From Rickettsiales bacterium (GTDB taxonomy: Bacteria > Pseudomonadota > Alphaproteobacteria > Methylaequorales > Methylaequoraceae), in NCBI GenBank assembly GCA_002691145.1, contig NZHE01000021.1, forward strand, positions 1 to 55,998: a stretch of 55,998 bases of DNA. The letters are read 5' to 3'. Every line of letters begins with the position of its first letter. Within the stretch, counting starts at the first letter, position 1. Positions 1 to 8,795 of this stretch are shown here, piece by piece. The position numbers were made by a program, and so were the translations under genes. The notes beneath the pieces are model-generated. The model saw only the letters and a list, made by a program, of their open reading frames with translations. It was not told where the DNA came from and made no database searches.

Positions 1-376
1 TTAATGAAGAAAAATAAAGTTATGATAGTGAAATAGACAAAATCAAAAACAATAAAAAATCTTCTTATTATATCCGACATCAATCAATACGTTGAGTATT
101 ATAATGACCTTCAAAAGTACGATTTAATCCACATATGTTTTCTTGTTTTAATTTCATAACGAAATCCACAAAGATCCGAATACAAGAATATCTATTAAAA
201 TCACTATTGTAAAATCCCTCATAAACCCTCCATGACTTTCCCTATTTCTCTTCATCAGTTATTAAAATTACTTAATACTCCCTTATAAACTCACAATTAT
301 TATTATAAAACATTAATACTCTATTGTTACTCTAACTACTATTGACTATTTTTGTTATAAATTTAAGACATCAGAC
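1..376. other. Gene-free left edge with degraded coding fragment
   Basis: No intact gene is visible here. On the minus strand one frame is open from 241 to 80 (about 53 codons) but lacks a usable start near its beginning; the only ATG in it is at 157, giving a 25-residue peptide starting MKLKQENICG. The fragment contains Y-N-S-D-F, which recalls the Y-N-K-D-F of the neighbouring remnant at 377-730. A second short frame, ATG at about 222 behind a good GGAGG, gives only a 22-residue hydrophobic peptide. I read the stretch as decayed sequence downstream of glmS, not as a functional gene. Confidence 0.4.
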
Positions 377-730
377 TCACTTAAGTTCATAATAGAAGTT
401 ACTTAGTTTTACTTCGTAGTTATTTTGTCCCCTCTTCTTTCTTATCTGATTTTTTTTAATTATTTGTGATACAAGATTGGGTGTAAATTGTTTTCCTCTT
501 GAGGATTTTAGTCCACTTTCATTTAAGTATCTACTTATTCTTCTCCACGAATACTCTTGGTTTCGAAGTCTATAGATAATTCTTAATAAGAACTCTTGAT
601 ACTTTGAAAGAGGATAGTTTGAAAGATATAAGTTTGTAATTTTTTGGGTGAATCTTAAGTGAATTTCTGAAAAATCTTTGTTATAGTGGTCATTCCAAAC
701 TACTCCACAGTAACAGATTTTGCCAAATTT
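377..730 (-). pseudogene. Remnant of small recombinase-like (HTH) protein
   Basis: A minus-strand frame is open from 730 down to a TGA at 377-379. Its translation includes EYSWRRISRYLNESGLKSS, then RGKQFTPNLVSQIIKKNQIR. This is the helix-turn-helix layout seen in the 'recombinase' domain after serine recombinase catalytic domains and in small stand-alone relatives in marine Alphaproteobacteria. The N-terminal part reads NDHYNKDFSEIH. No ATG, GTG or TTG occurs in frame, and the open frame runs into the glmS coding end at 700. The ATG at 695 in the next frame stops after 12 codons, so one indel or substitution probably removed the start. The family assignment comes from pattern only. Confidence 0.45.
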
Positions 731-2520
731 CTAGGCTGATCAACATCTGTCCCTTTTAGGATTGCAGTGAAATATGCTAGTAGTTGAACCGGAACGCAAT
801 AGAGTATTGGCAAAACAAAATTATTAACTTTAGGTATACTAATAACTTGATCACTCAAGTTTTTAAGTTCTTCGGCTCCGGAATAATCAGTGAGCAAGAA
901 AACTTTTCCTCCTCTCGCCACGATCTCTTGAGTATTGGACATATTTTTATCAAAAAGTTCATCTTTAGGAGCAATAATTATAACCGGCATGTTTTTATCA
1001 ATTAAAGCTATTGGACCATGTTTCATCTCACCAGACGCATAGCCTTCGGCGTGGATATATGAAATCTCTTTTAATTTTAGCGCTCCTTCCATTGCAATCG
1101 GGAAGCAAGAGCCTCTCCCCAAAAAAATTGCACTGGACGAATTAACTATTTTTTTTGCTATTGTTTTAATCTGTTCAACATTTTTTAAAATTTCTGTAAT
1201 TTTAGACGGAAGTTCAATTAAACTAGTAGTCATATCTTGTTCTTTATTTACTGATAATAACTTTCTTTTCTTTGAAATAATAATGGTTAAACACGCCAAA
1301 ATAGAAAGCTGAGCTGTTAAAGCTTTTGTTGATGCCACACCAATTTCAGGTCCAGCTGCAATTAATATAAACTCATCAGATTCCCTTGCCATACTACTCT
1401 CTTTAGAGTTTACGATACTTAATACTCTCATTTTTTTTGATTTAATGTATCTTAGTGCGGCCAAACTATCTGCAGTTTCACCAGATTGAGAAATAAATAT
1501 CGTTAATTTATTCTTGTTGAAAATAGCTTCTTTATATCTGAATTCAGATGCTAATTCTGCATGACACGAGATCCCAGTATACTTTTGAAACCAATAAGTT
1601 GCTGTTAAACATGCATAAAATGAGGTCCCGCAAGCAACGAGATCTATTTGATTAATTTCTTGCCAACTAATTTTTAAGCTCTCCATATTTATAGTTTTTT
1701 TAATAGGATCTATAAATCTTGATAAGGAATCACCAAGAACTGATGGTTGTTCAAAAATTTCCTTTTGCATATAATGATTAAAATTCCCTTTTCCAATTCC
1801 CTCACCACTATACGAAGTAAAAGTTATCCCTCTTGTAACTTTTTTATTATTTTGATCATAAATCTGAGAAGTTTTCTCTTTAATTACAATCCAATCGCCT
1901 TCTTCTAAAAAACAAACTTTTTGAGTAAATGGAGCCAAAGCAAGCGAATCAGAGCCTAGATAGAATTTATTGTCCGTAATACCAAATGCTAAAGGGCTTC
2001 CTTTTCTGGCACCAATTAAAATATTATATCCTTGAAAAATAACGGCAACTGCAAAAGCACCCTCAAGCTCTGGTAAAGTCTTCTTTACTGATTCCTCTGG
2101 AGACAATCCTTTTTTTAAGTAATCTGTAATTAAATGCGCAATTACTTCACTATCAGTTTGTGAGCTAAAATTATAACCTTTGTTATATAACCTAGTTTTT
2201 AAATCTAAAAAATTTTCAATTATTCCATTATGAACAATACTCACATTTTCAGTAGAATGAGGATGCGCATTTTTTTCAGACGGAATACCATGTGTAGCCC
2301 ACCTTGTATGACCTATAGCAATTTTTCCCTTTAATACTTTGTTTTGAATGTTTTTCTTTAAATTTATGAGTTTGCCCTGTGCTCTGTATGTATGAATTGT
2401 ATTATTGTCTATATATGATAAACCTGAAGAATCGTAGCCTCTATATTCTAATTTTGAGAGACCCAAAACAACCTCTTCAACAACAGAATCTCTTCCTATT
2501 ACTCCAAAAATTCCACACAT
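700..2520 (-). CDS. glmS: Glutamine--fructose-6-phosphate aminotransferase
   Basis: Makes glucosamine-6-phosphate from fructose-6-phosphate and glutamine, the entry step to UDP-GlcNAc for peptidoglycan and lipid A. The protein is 606 aa, the normal family length. The N-terminal class II glutaminase domain begins MCGIFGV with Cys2 as nucleophile and carries the HTRWATHG motif. Two SIS sugar-isomerase domains follow (about 290-420 and 455-600), including ACGTSFYA and SQSGETADS. The C-terminus ends DQPRNLAKSVTVE, the conserved tail. It lies 4 nt downstream of glmU, so the two are probably cotranscribed and serve consecutive steps. Its 3' end is the classic Tn7 attachment target, and decayed sequence lies immediately beyond it. 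Confidence 0.98.
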   Translation of the reverse strand: MCGIFGVIGRDSVVEEVVLGLSKLEYRGYDSSGLSYIDNNTIHTYRAQGKLINLKKNIQNKVLKGKIAIGHTRWATHGIPSEKNAHPHSTENVSIVHNGIIENFLDLKTRLYNKGYNFSSQTDSEVIAHLITDYLKKGLSPEESVKKTLPELEGAFAVAVIFQGYNILIGARKGSPLAFGITDNKFYLGSDSLALAPFTQKVCFLEEGDWIVIKEKTSQIYDQNNKKVTRGITFTSYSGEGIGKGNFNHYMQKEIFEQPSVLGDSLSRFIDPIKKTINMESLKISWQEINQIDLVACGTSFYACLTATYWFQKYTGISCHAELASEFRYKEAIFNKNKLTIFISQSGETADSLAALRYIKSKKMRVLSIVNSKESSMARESDEFILIAAGPEIGVASTKALTAQLSILACLTIIISKKRKLLSVNKEQDMTTSLIELPSKITEILKNVEQIKTIAKKIVNSSSAIFLGRGSCFPIAMEGALKLKEISYIHAEGYASGEMKHGPIALIDKNMPVIIIAPKDELFDKNMSNTQEIVARGGKVFLLTDYSGAEELKNLSDQVISIPKVNNFVLPILYCVPVQLLAYFTAILKGTDVDQPRNLAKSVTVE

Positions 2521-2524
2521 AATT

Positions 2525-3826
2525 TTAAACTTTACCTTTTTTTTTATTTACTAATTCTGATCTTCTAAAAACTGTACTATTGCTCTCAATGTTTCTTTTT
2601 ACTACCGTACCCGCGCCAACAATCGAATTTTTCTTTACTTCTATTGGAGCTATTAATGAGGTGTTTGAACCAATAAAACAATTATCACCTATAATTGTTT
2701 TATGCTTTTTTAATCCGTCAAAATTGCATGTTATTGAACCAGCACCAATATTAGTATTTTTACCAATAGTCGCATCCCCTATGTATGATAAATGAGAAAG
2801 TTTTGTATTTTTCTTTATTTTTGAATGCTTGATTTCAACAAAGTTTCCAACTTTGACGTCCTCCTCGATGTTTGTATTAGGGCGTATTCTTGCAAAAGGT
2901 CCTATTTCACAATTTTTATTGATATATGTTCCCTCTAAATGTGAAAAGCTTTTAATCTTTACATTATCACCTACATATACTTTTGGTCCAAAATAAACAT
3001 TTGGGTAAATTACTGAATCTTTTCCAATTTTAGTATCATAACTTAAATAAATTGAGTTTGGGTCTAATAATGAAACTCCGTTTGACTTTATCTTTTCTTT
3101 GAGATTTCTTTGAAAAAATTTTTCAACCTTTTGCAAGTCGTCTCTATCATTTATTCCAAGAGTTTCTTCATATTCACACTGTAGATGTGTGACTAACAAA
3201 TTTTGAATATTGAATAGCTCAATAAGATCGGTTAAGTAAAATTCTTTTTTTTTATTTTCATTTTTTACTTTAATAATGTTCTGATTTAAAAGTTTTGTAT
3301 CAACAGCCATCACTCCAGAATTACAAAGTTTTATTTTCTTTTCATTTTTAGATGCATCAACATCTTCGACAATTTTTATAACTTTATTATTTCCTAGTGT
3401 TAAAACTCTTCCATAACTTTTTGGGTTGTTTGCAATCATTGACAATATTGATAATTTTGAGTTAGCTTTTACTTCGCTAATTAATTTTTTTAAGGTGGAA
3501 GCTTTAATTAGTGGTGTGTCTGCATATAATATCAAGGTAATATCTCCATCTTTTTTTTTAACCGCTTTAACAGCATCTGCTGTCCCTTTTTGTTCCTGTT
3601 GAATAGAATATTTTATTTCAGGAAATAAAAAACTTATTTCATCTTGATATTTTTTTAATTCTTCTGAAATAACAAGATTAACAGTCTTAGGATTAAGTTT
3701 TTTTATGGAGCTTAAAACATGAAAAAGTATTGGATAATTTGCTACTTCGTGCAATACTTTTGGTTTTAAAGATTTCATCCTTTCACCTTTACCAGCAGCC
3801 AGAATTATTATGGATAGTGTTTTCAA
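2525..3826 (-). CDS. glmU: Bifunctional GlmU: GlcN-1-P acetyltransferase / UDP-GlcNAc pyrophosphorylase
   Basis: Acetylates glucosamine-1-phosphate and transfers UMP to give UDP-GlcNAc in the cytoplasm. The 433-aa protein has an N-terminal nucleotidyltransferase domain with the signature LAAGKGERMKSLKPKVLHE (about 10-28) and a C-terminal left-handed beta-helix of hexapeptide repeats (about 250-415) with IGDATIGKNTNIGAGSITCN. The start is a TTG at 3826: an in-frame stop lies a short way upstream and there is no in-frame ATG between, while the ATG at 3840 is out of frame. It precedes glmS in a two-gene unit and is divergent from gph across a 74-nt spacer. Confidence 0.97.
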   Translation of the reverse strand: MKTLSIIILAAGKGERMKSLKPKVLHEVANYPILFHVLSSIKKLNPKTVNLVISEELKKYQDEISFLFPEIKYSIQQEQKGTADAVKAVKKKDGDITLILYADTPLIKASTLKKLISEVKANSKLSILSMIANNPKSYGRVLTLGNNKVIKIVEDVDASKNEKKIKLCNSGVMAVDTKLLNQNIIKVKNENKKKEFYLTDLIELFNIQNLLVTHLQCEYEETLGINDRDDLQKVEKFFQRNLKEKIKSNGVSLLDPNSIYLSYDTKIGKDSVIYPNVYFGPKVYVGDNVKIKSFSHLEGTYINKNCEIGPFARIRPNTNIEEDVKVGNFVEIKHSKIKKNTKLSHLSYIGDATIGKNTNIGAGSITCNFDGLKKHKTIIGDNCFIGSNTSLIAPIEVKKNSIVGAGTVVKRNIESNSTVFRRSELVNKKKGKV

Positions 3827-3900
3827 TTTAATTTTTTCATAACGTTAATGATTCTTACATTATATATTATAAATAATTATTAAAGCACTATAACAAAATT

Positions 3901-4566
3901 ATGAAAAAAGTTAGATGTTATATTTTTGATTTAGATGGTACAATTTTAAATTCTGGACCAGATTTATTGGACGCATTAAATTTTGTGCTTCAAAAAAATG
4001 GCATATCAAAAGTTCCTGAAGAAATGATAGGTAATCTTGTTGGGGGTGGTGCTGAGGCAATGATTAGAAAAGCATTTGAATATTATGAGATGGAAATAAA
4101 AAGTCGAAAACTTAAAAAATTAATTACGCAATTCATTTCTTACTATGAAAATAACTGTTCAAATAAATCTTCACTTTACAAAAATGTTTTAGAAACCTTA
4201 CAATACTTGCGCTCTAAAAAAATTAATTTAGTTATATGTACAAATAAAATGAAGTATCTTGCAATTAAAATTTTAAAAGAATTTAATATTCACCAGTATT
4301 TTAAGTTAATAGTTGGCTCAGAACAAAATATAAAACTCAAACCAGATACTGAAATGCTATTACAAATTCTTAGAAAACTTCAACTTAATTCTAAAGAAGC
4401 TATAATGATTGGTGATAGTAGCAAAGATATAATTCCAGCCAAAAAATTAAAGATGAAAAGTATTTTTGTGAATTATGGATACGGAAAAATCAAGGATGAA
4501 TATAAAGCTGATTTTATGGTAGATGATATATTGCAAATAAAAAGCATTTATACGAAATTATCATAA
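3901..4566 (+). CDS. gph: HAD-family phosphatase, phosphoglycolate phosphatase-like
   Basis: A haloacid dehalogenase-superfamily hydrolase of 221 aa. Motif I is FDLDGTILNS (about 9-18), with the nucleophilic Asp and acid/base Asp. Motif II is ICTNK near 115, and the motif III/IV region is MIGDSSKDI near 165-173. The alpha-helical cap between motifs I and II fits subclass I, as in phosphoglycolate phosphatase, which removes 2-phosphoglycolate formed in DNA repair or oxygenase reactions. HAD substrates are hard to assign from sequence, so gph is the best guess. It is divergent from glmU and converges on a tiny membrane ORF whose stop codon directly adjoins its own. Confidence 0.8.
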   Translation: MKKVRCYIFDLDGTILNSGPDLLDALNFVLQKNGISKVPEEMIGNLVGGGAEAMIRKAFEYYEMEIKSRKLKKLITQFISYYENNCSNKSSLYKNVLETLQYLRSKKINLVICTNKMKYLAIKILKEFNIHQYFKLIVGSEQNIKLKPDTEMLLQILRKLQLNSKEAIMIGDSSKDIIPAKKLKMKSIFVNYGYGKIKDEYKADFMVDDILQIKSIYTKLS

Positions 4567-4692
4567 CTATATTTTTATTTTTTCTGTAAAAAAACTATTT
4601 ATTTCTGATAATACTGAATATATTGTTATCAAGGCTATTATTACAGCAATAGTTCCGATTAAATACAAATACTTTTGAAAATTATTATCCAT
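4567..4692 (-). CDS. Possible 41-aa single-pass membrane protein
   Basis: A short ORF fills the gap between gph and sua5 on the opposite strand. It starts at an ATG (4692) with GAGA-type purines about 15 nt upstream and stops exactly against the gph stop codon. The peptide starts MDNNFQKYLYLIGT and contains one hydrophobic segment (about 8-28), then a charged tail (FFTEKIKI). Length and hydrophobicity suggest a small inner-membrane protein. I do not recognise it. In such an AT-rich genome a short hydrophobic ORF could arise by chance, so conservation in relatives is the deciding evidence. Confidence 0.42.
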   Translation of the reverse strand: MDNNFQKYLYLIGTIAVIIALITIYSVLSEINSFFTEKIKI

Positions 4693-4824
4693 ATTTCAAT
4701 ATATCTCTCATTCAAGTTGTAATCAAAGTAATTTAGATATGGCTTTTAATAAGAAATTTATATTAAAAATAGTAAAAATATATTAAACATTTGTTATTTT
4801 TAAATTTAGATTTTGGAGAAAACA

Positions 4825-5775
4825 TTGAGTTTACAAAAAGAATCAGTTTTATCAATTAAATCCGCGCTTGAATTTTTAGCGAAAGGTCAACTGATCTCAG
4901 TAGCTACTGAGACAGTATATGGTTTGGTAGGAGATAGTTCAAATTCTGAATCTATTAATAAGATATATAAATTAAAAAAGAGGCCTACAAATAATCCACT
5001 TATAATACATGTTAATTCAATCGAAATGGCAAAAAAAATTTCTCATTTTAATAGGGATGCTGTTACGCTTGCGAAATGTTTTTGGCCGGGACCCTTAACG
5101 TTGATTCTAAATGTTAAAAAAAATAAACTCGTGTGCAGTAAAGCCATAGCAAATTTAAGAACCATAGCTGTAAGAATGCCACAAAAAAAAATTTTTTTAG
5201 AGATCATAAAAAGATTTAATAAACCATTAGCAGCACCAAGCGCAAATATGAGTGGTTATATTTCACCCACTAAAGCCGAACATGTTAATGATTCCTTTAA
5301 AAATAATTTAGGAGTAATTATTGATTCTGGGAAGTGCAAATATGGACTAGAATCAACAATAGTTAACTTAGCAAAAAAACCTTACAAAATTGAGAGAATT
5401 GGTATTATTGATGAACATAATATCTTTTCAAAAACTAAATTAAATGTAAAAGGATTTAAAAAGAGTAAATTATTAATTTCTCCAGGACAACTCAAACATC
5501 ATTATTCACCAAACACACCTATAGAACTGAATGTAAAAATACCAGTAAAAGATACTGCATTTCTATCCTTTGGATTAGATTACGATTCATCAATCGAAAA
5601 TTCATTAAACTTGTCCAGGAAAGGAAGCTTAAGCGAAGCTGCATTTAATTTATTTGATTATATGAGAAGGTTGGATAAACTAAATCTAAAAAAAATTTTA
5701 GTTTCTCCGATTCCAAACAAGGGAATAGGTATTGTAATTAATGAAAAATTAAAAAAAGCAAGTTTTAAAAAATGA
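4825..5775 (+). CDS. sua5: Threonylcarbamoyl-AMP synthase, Sua5 type
   Basis: Makes threonylcarbamoyl-AMP from threonine, bicarbonate and ATP for the t6A37 modification of ANN-decoding tRNAs. The YrdC domain (about 1-200) has YKLKKRPTNNPLIIHV and the APSANMSG motif near 140. The extra C-terminal Sua5 domain (to residue 316) begins after the SPGQLKHHYSP linker, which marks Sua5 over the shorter TsaC. I choose the TTG at 4825 because a GGAG lies 6 nt upstream of it. An earlier TTG at 4813 is in frame but overlaps that GGAG. The stop overlaps the next gene's start as ATGA, implying translational coupling. Confidence 0.92.
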   Translation: MSLQKESVLSIKSALEFLAKGQLISVATETVYGLVGDSSNSESINKIYKLKKRPTNNPLIIHVNSIEMAKKISHFNRDAVTLAKCFWPGPLTLILNVKKNKLVCSKAIANLRTIAVRMPQKKIFLEIIKRFNKPLAAPSANMSGYISPTKAEHVNDSFKNNLGVIIDSGKCKYGLESTIVNLAKKPYKIERIGIIDEHNIFSKTKLNVKGFKKSKLLISPGQLKHHYSPNTPIELNVKIPVKDTAFLSFGLDYDSSIENSLNLSRKGSLSEAAFNLFDYMRRLDKLNLKKILVSPIPNKGIGIVINEKLKKASFKK

Positions 5776-7175
5776 ATATTCTAAAAAAATACAAAAGTTT
5801 AATATCTATTTTAGAAGATAATGAATACTCTATTGACAAACAAATTGTTAGTAAATATTGCATTGATTGGAGAAAAGATTATGAAGGAACATCTGAGATT
5901 ATTTTATTTCCAAAGTCAGTAGAAAAAATATCAAAAATAGTTTCTATTTGTTCTAAAAAAAAAATTCCTATAGTTCCACAAGGGGGAAATACAGGATTAG
6001 TTGGAGGTTCAGTTCCTAGAAAAAATAAAGGAGAAATTATTTTAAATCTTAAAAATCTTAATAAGATTAGAAACCTAAGTTCACTTGATTATTCATTAAT
6101 AGTAGAAAGCGGTTGCATACTGCAGTCAATTCATGACCACTTAAAAAAAAAGAGCTTACTTTTTCCTGTCTCCATGGGATCACGAGGTAGTTGTCAAATT
6201 GGAGGGAACATCGCTACAAATGCAGGGGGAGTGAATGTAATCAAATTTGGCTCATTGAGATCAAACATTATTGGTTTGGAAGCCGTAATGAACAATGGCC
6301 AAATTTTCTCACAATTAAATAATATAAAGAAAAATAATACTGGGTATGACTTAAAACAACTTTTAATTGGTTCAGAGGGGACACTTGGGATTATCACTGC
6401 AGCAAATTTTAAGATTTATCCTTCATCTTTAAACAATAAAGTAATTTTTGCCAGCTTTAAATGTTTCAACTCATTAATGGATTTTTATTTTAATATCACT
6501 AAAACTTTTAGCTCTTCAATTTCAAGTTTTGAATACATTAATCAAGAATCTATGAATATTGTTTTAAAACATTACCCAAAATTAGGAAAAATTTTTAATG
6601 AGCAAAATTGTTATTGTTTAATTGAGGTTTCAAATTACAATGCAATCCCAAACTTTGATAATTATGTAATTTGCAACGTTCATAAATTTTCTTCGATTGC
6701 TGAAGACATTATCATTTCTAAATCAGAGAGTGAAAATATTAAAATTTGGCAATATAGAGAGCTGATTCCTCTAGCTGAGACCAAAGAGGGATTTTGTATA
6801 AAACATGATATATCAATTCCTTTAGAAAGTATGGAAAAATTCATTGATAAAACAATGTTTGAAATAAAAAAAATTGAACAAAATGTTAGATTAGTTAATT
6901 TTGGTCACCTAGGAGATAATAATCTTCATTTCAATATTATGTATATAACAAAAGAAAATTCGAAGAAATTAATTAAAAACTCAAGAAAAATTAATAATAT
7001 AATTTATGAAAAAGTAAAACAATATCAAGGAAGTTTTAGTGCAGAACATGGAATAGGACAGCTTAAGAAAAAACAACTAAAAATTTATAAAAGTAAGCTT
7101 GAGTATTCAAAAATGAAAGCAATAAAAAAAATTTTTGACCCAAATAATATTTTTAACCCAGGAAAAGTTATTTAA
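5772..7175 (+). CDS. FAD-linked D-2-hydroxyacid dehydrogenase (GlcD/D2HGDH type)
   Basis: A 467-aa flavoprotein of the vanillyl-alcohol-oxidase/GlcD family. The FAD-binding PCMH domain carries PQGGNTGLVGGSVP (about 73-86) and GNIATNAGGVNVIKFG (about 145-160). The C-terminal half has NFGHLGDNNLHFN and the terminal SAEHGIGQLKK motif of D-lactate, D-2-hydroxyglutarate and glycolate dehydrogenases. It oxidises a D-2-hydroxy acid and passes electrons to an acceptor. The closest match by pattern is D-2-hydroxyglutarate dehydrogenase, but the substrate cannot be fixed by reading. It is coupled to sua5 by a 4-nt overlap and converges on the glycosyltransferase gene with an 8-nt overlap. Confidence 0.85.
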   Translation: MNILKKYKSLISILEDNEYSIDKQIVSKYCIDWRKDYEGTSEIILFPKSVEKISKIVSICSKKKIPIVPQGGNTGLVGGSVPRKNKGEIILNLKNLNKIRNLSSLDYSLIVESGCILQSIHDHLKKKSLLFPVSMGSRGSCQIGGNIATNAGGVNVIKFGSLRSNIIGLEAVMNNGQIFSQLNNIKKNNTGYDLKQLLIGSEGTLGIITAANFKIYPSSLNNKVIFASFKCFNSLMDFYFNITKTFSSSISSFEYINQESMNIVLKHYPKLGKIFNEQNCYCLIEVSNYNAIPNFDNYVICNVHKFSSIAEDIIISKSESENIKIWQYRELIPLAETKEGFCIKHDISIPLESMEKFIDKTMFEIKKIEQNVRLVNFGHLGDNNLHFNIMYITKENSKKLIKNSRKINNIIYEKVKQYQGSFSAEHGIGQLKKKQLKIYKSKLEYSKMKAIKKIFDPNNIFNPGKVI

Positions 7176-8079
7176 TTAAAAATTTTTCGTAAATCTTATT
7201 AACGTTCTCACATAATTTTAGATGATCGACTGTCAAGCCAGTTAGACCAATTATGTAAAATTTCAACCATTTAGAAAAAAAACTACAGTTAGCTTCTCTT
7301 CTTGAGAATCTATATGCTCTCCCAGTTAACCTTCTAATAGCAAATCTTTTATATTTTTTATCTAATGAATGATTATCCTTTAAAAAAAGTTCTAGAGCTT
7401 TTGAAACTCTATAAATTTGATTAATCTTTTTTTCAGAAATTTGACCAGGAGCATTTTCTGGAAGTATTGCAATATATTCATTTAATTTATAAAATCCGCC
7501 ATATAGAGAAAGTCTTAGTGTTAAAGAGTACTCTTGAGAAAACTTTATCCTCTCATCACAACCTCCAGATTGTTTGCAAATTTTTGTGTTTACCAAAAAT
7601 TGTGACGGATTAAACATCGAATTTCTCATTGCTAGCTTAATTGGATCTTTTATTATTAGGTATTTATTGGAATTAACTTTGATATCCAATTTTAAATTAG
7701 ATAAATCCTCTACTTTACGTTGCAATCCATACACAAGATTACATTTTTTATTTTTTTGTATGATATTTAATAAAGTTTCAGTAGCTGAATTTATGATCAC
7801 ATCATCGGCATCAAGAAACTTTATAAATTGATGTTTAGCCTTTTTTATTCCAAAGTTTGTAGCATTTGCGGAACCTTTATTTTCCTGATTAAAAATATAA
7901 CAATTTTTTAAATCTTTTGTTTCAGATTTTAAAACTGATAACGACTTATCAGTCGAACCGTCGTTGACAAAAATAAATTCTCTCTCAAAATTTCCAGTCT
8001 GATTTCTAAGAGAATCGATTACATATTTTAGATATTTTTGCTTGTTGTAAACTGGGATTATGAATGAAACTGAGCTCAT
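7168..8079 (-). CDS. Family 2 glycosyltransferase
   Basis: A 303-aa GT-A fold enzyme of family GT2. The N-terminus SFIIPVYNKQKYLKYVI with FVNDGSTDKS (near 38-47) is the nucleotide-sugar binding part. FLDADDV (near 91-97) supplies the DXD metal-binding motif, and the acceptor-side segment follows. No membrane helix is evident, so it is probably a cytosolic or peripheral enzyme decorating a surface polysaccharide. It lies 2 nt downstream of the lipoprotein gene at 8082-8786, hence in the same transcript. The acceptor and donor sugar cannot be read from sequence. Confidence 0.85.
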   Translation of the reverse strand: MSSVSFIIPVYNKQKYLKYVIDSLRNQTGNFEREFIFVNDGSTDKSLSVLKSETKDLKNCYIFNQENKGSANATNFGIKKAKHQFIKFLDADDVIINSATETLLNIIQKNKKCNLVYGLQRKVEDLSNLKLDIKVNSNKYLIIKDPIKLAMRNSMFNPSQFLVNTKICKQSGGCDERIKFSQEYSLTLRLSLYGGFYKLNEYIAILPENAPGQISEKKINQIYRVSKALELFLKDNHSLDKKYKRFAIRRLTGRAYRFSRREANCSFFSKWLKFYIIGLTGLTVDHLKLCENVNKIYEKFLIK

Positions 8080-8081
8080 AA

Positions 8082-8786
8082 CTATTTTTCAAAACTTATA
8101 AGTTCCTTATAATATTCTTTTGTCCCAAAGGCTGAAGCTTTAGTAGACTCAATCCTTTTTTCTTTTACTAAACCAACATTATCGCATATCCATTCTTCAG
8201 ATATAATTTTAACTTTAATAGGTCCAGTTCTAGTATCAGCAATAAAATCAGCGTCTCCTTTACCTATAATGTGATTGCAATCATCAAACTCATTTTTATT
8301 TAATTTAATTTTCAAGTTTTTTGAAATCAATTTATATTTCATTTCAAAAACTGCTGATGGTTTAAAATCTCTTAAAGGTGGTTGATAACCTTTAGCGATG
8401 AAAAGCTGTGATATAGATACCCATTCTTTATTTTTAAAATCTAAAGATGGTATGATGACTTTATTTACGGGCTCATCAAACCCATTGTCAAAATTTAATC
8501 GTGCACCAATTCTTTGAAGGTTTTTTTCTTGTTTATTTTTAAAAAAAATAAAAATATTCCCATTTGAATAAATTTTAGTGTATTTAATGCCATCTTTTTT
8601 TTTATGAAGCTCGGTATTAGTTATTGTTAATCTTTTTTCTTCAGTGTTACCCGTATAATCAGAACTTATCAAAATTTTATAGTTCCATATTGATCCTAGT
8701 GAATGAGGAAAATAATTCTTTTCCTCACCCTTATTACAGGCACTTAAAAGAAAACAAAAAAAGAAGAAAAAAGACTTTTGATACAT
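8082..8786 (-). CDS. Predicted lipoprotein, paralogue of the lipoprotein at 33677
   Basis: A 234-aa predicted lipoprotein. From the ATG at 8786 the protein begins MYQKSFFFFFCFLLSAC, a signal peptide ending in a lipobox with Cys17. A longer frame to 8828 would run into tRNA-Phe and bury the signal, so I reject it. The mature part starts with NYFPHSLGSIWNYKI and has a conserved C-terminal region: CNHIIGKGDADFI, SEEWICDNVGLVKEKRIE and FGTKEYYKEL. The same pattern recurs in the lipoprotein at 33677-34384 (YFPL, W.Y.I, C..V.G.G, DWYAPNVGLIKS, LFGT). The start codon is only 9 nt after the CCA end of tRNA-Phe, so both probably share a transcript. Function unknown. Confidence 0.75.
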   Translation of the reverse strand: MYQKSFFFFFCFLLSACNKGEEKNYFPHSLGSIWNYKILISSDYTGNTEEKRLTITNTELHKKKDGIKYTKIYSNGNIFIFFKNKQEKNLQRIGARLNFDNGFDEPVNKVIIPSLDFKNKEWVSISQLFIAKGYQPPLRDFKPSAVFEMKYKLISKNLKIKLNKNEFDDCNHIIGKGDADFIADTRTGPIKVKIISEEWICDNVGLVKEKRIESTKASAFGTKEYYKELISFEK

Positions 8787-8795
8787 TTTGCTACG

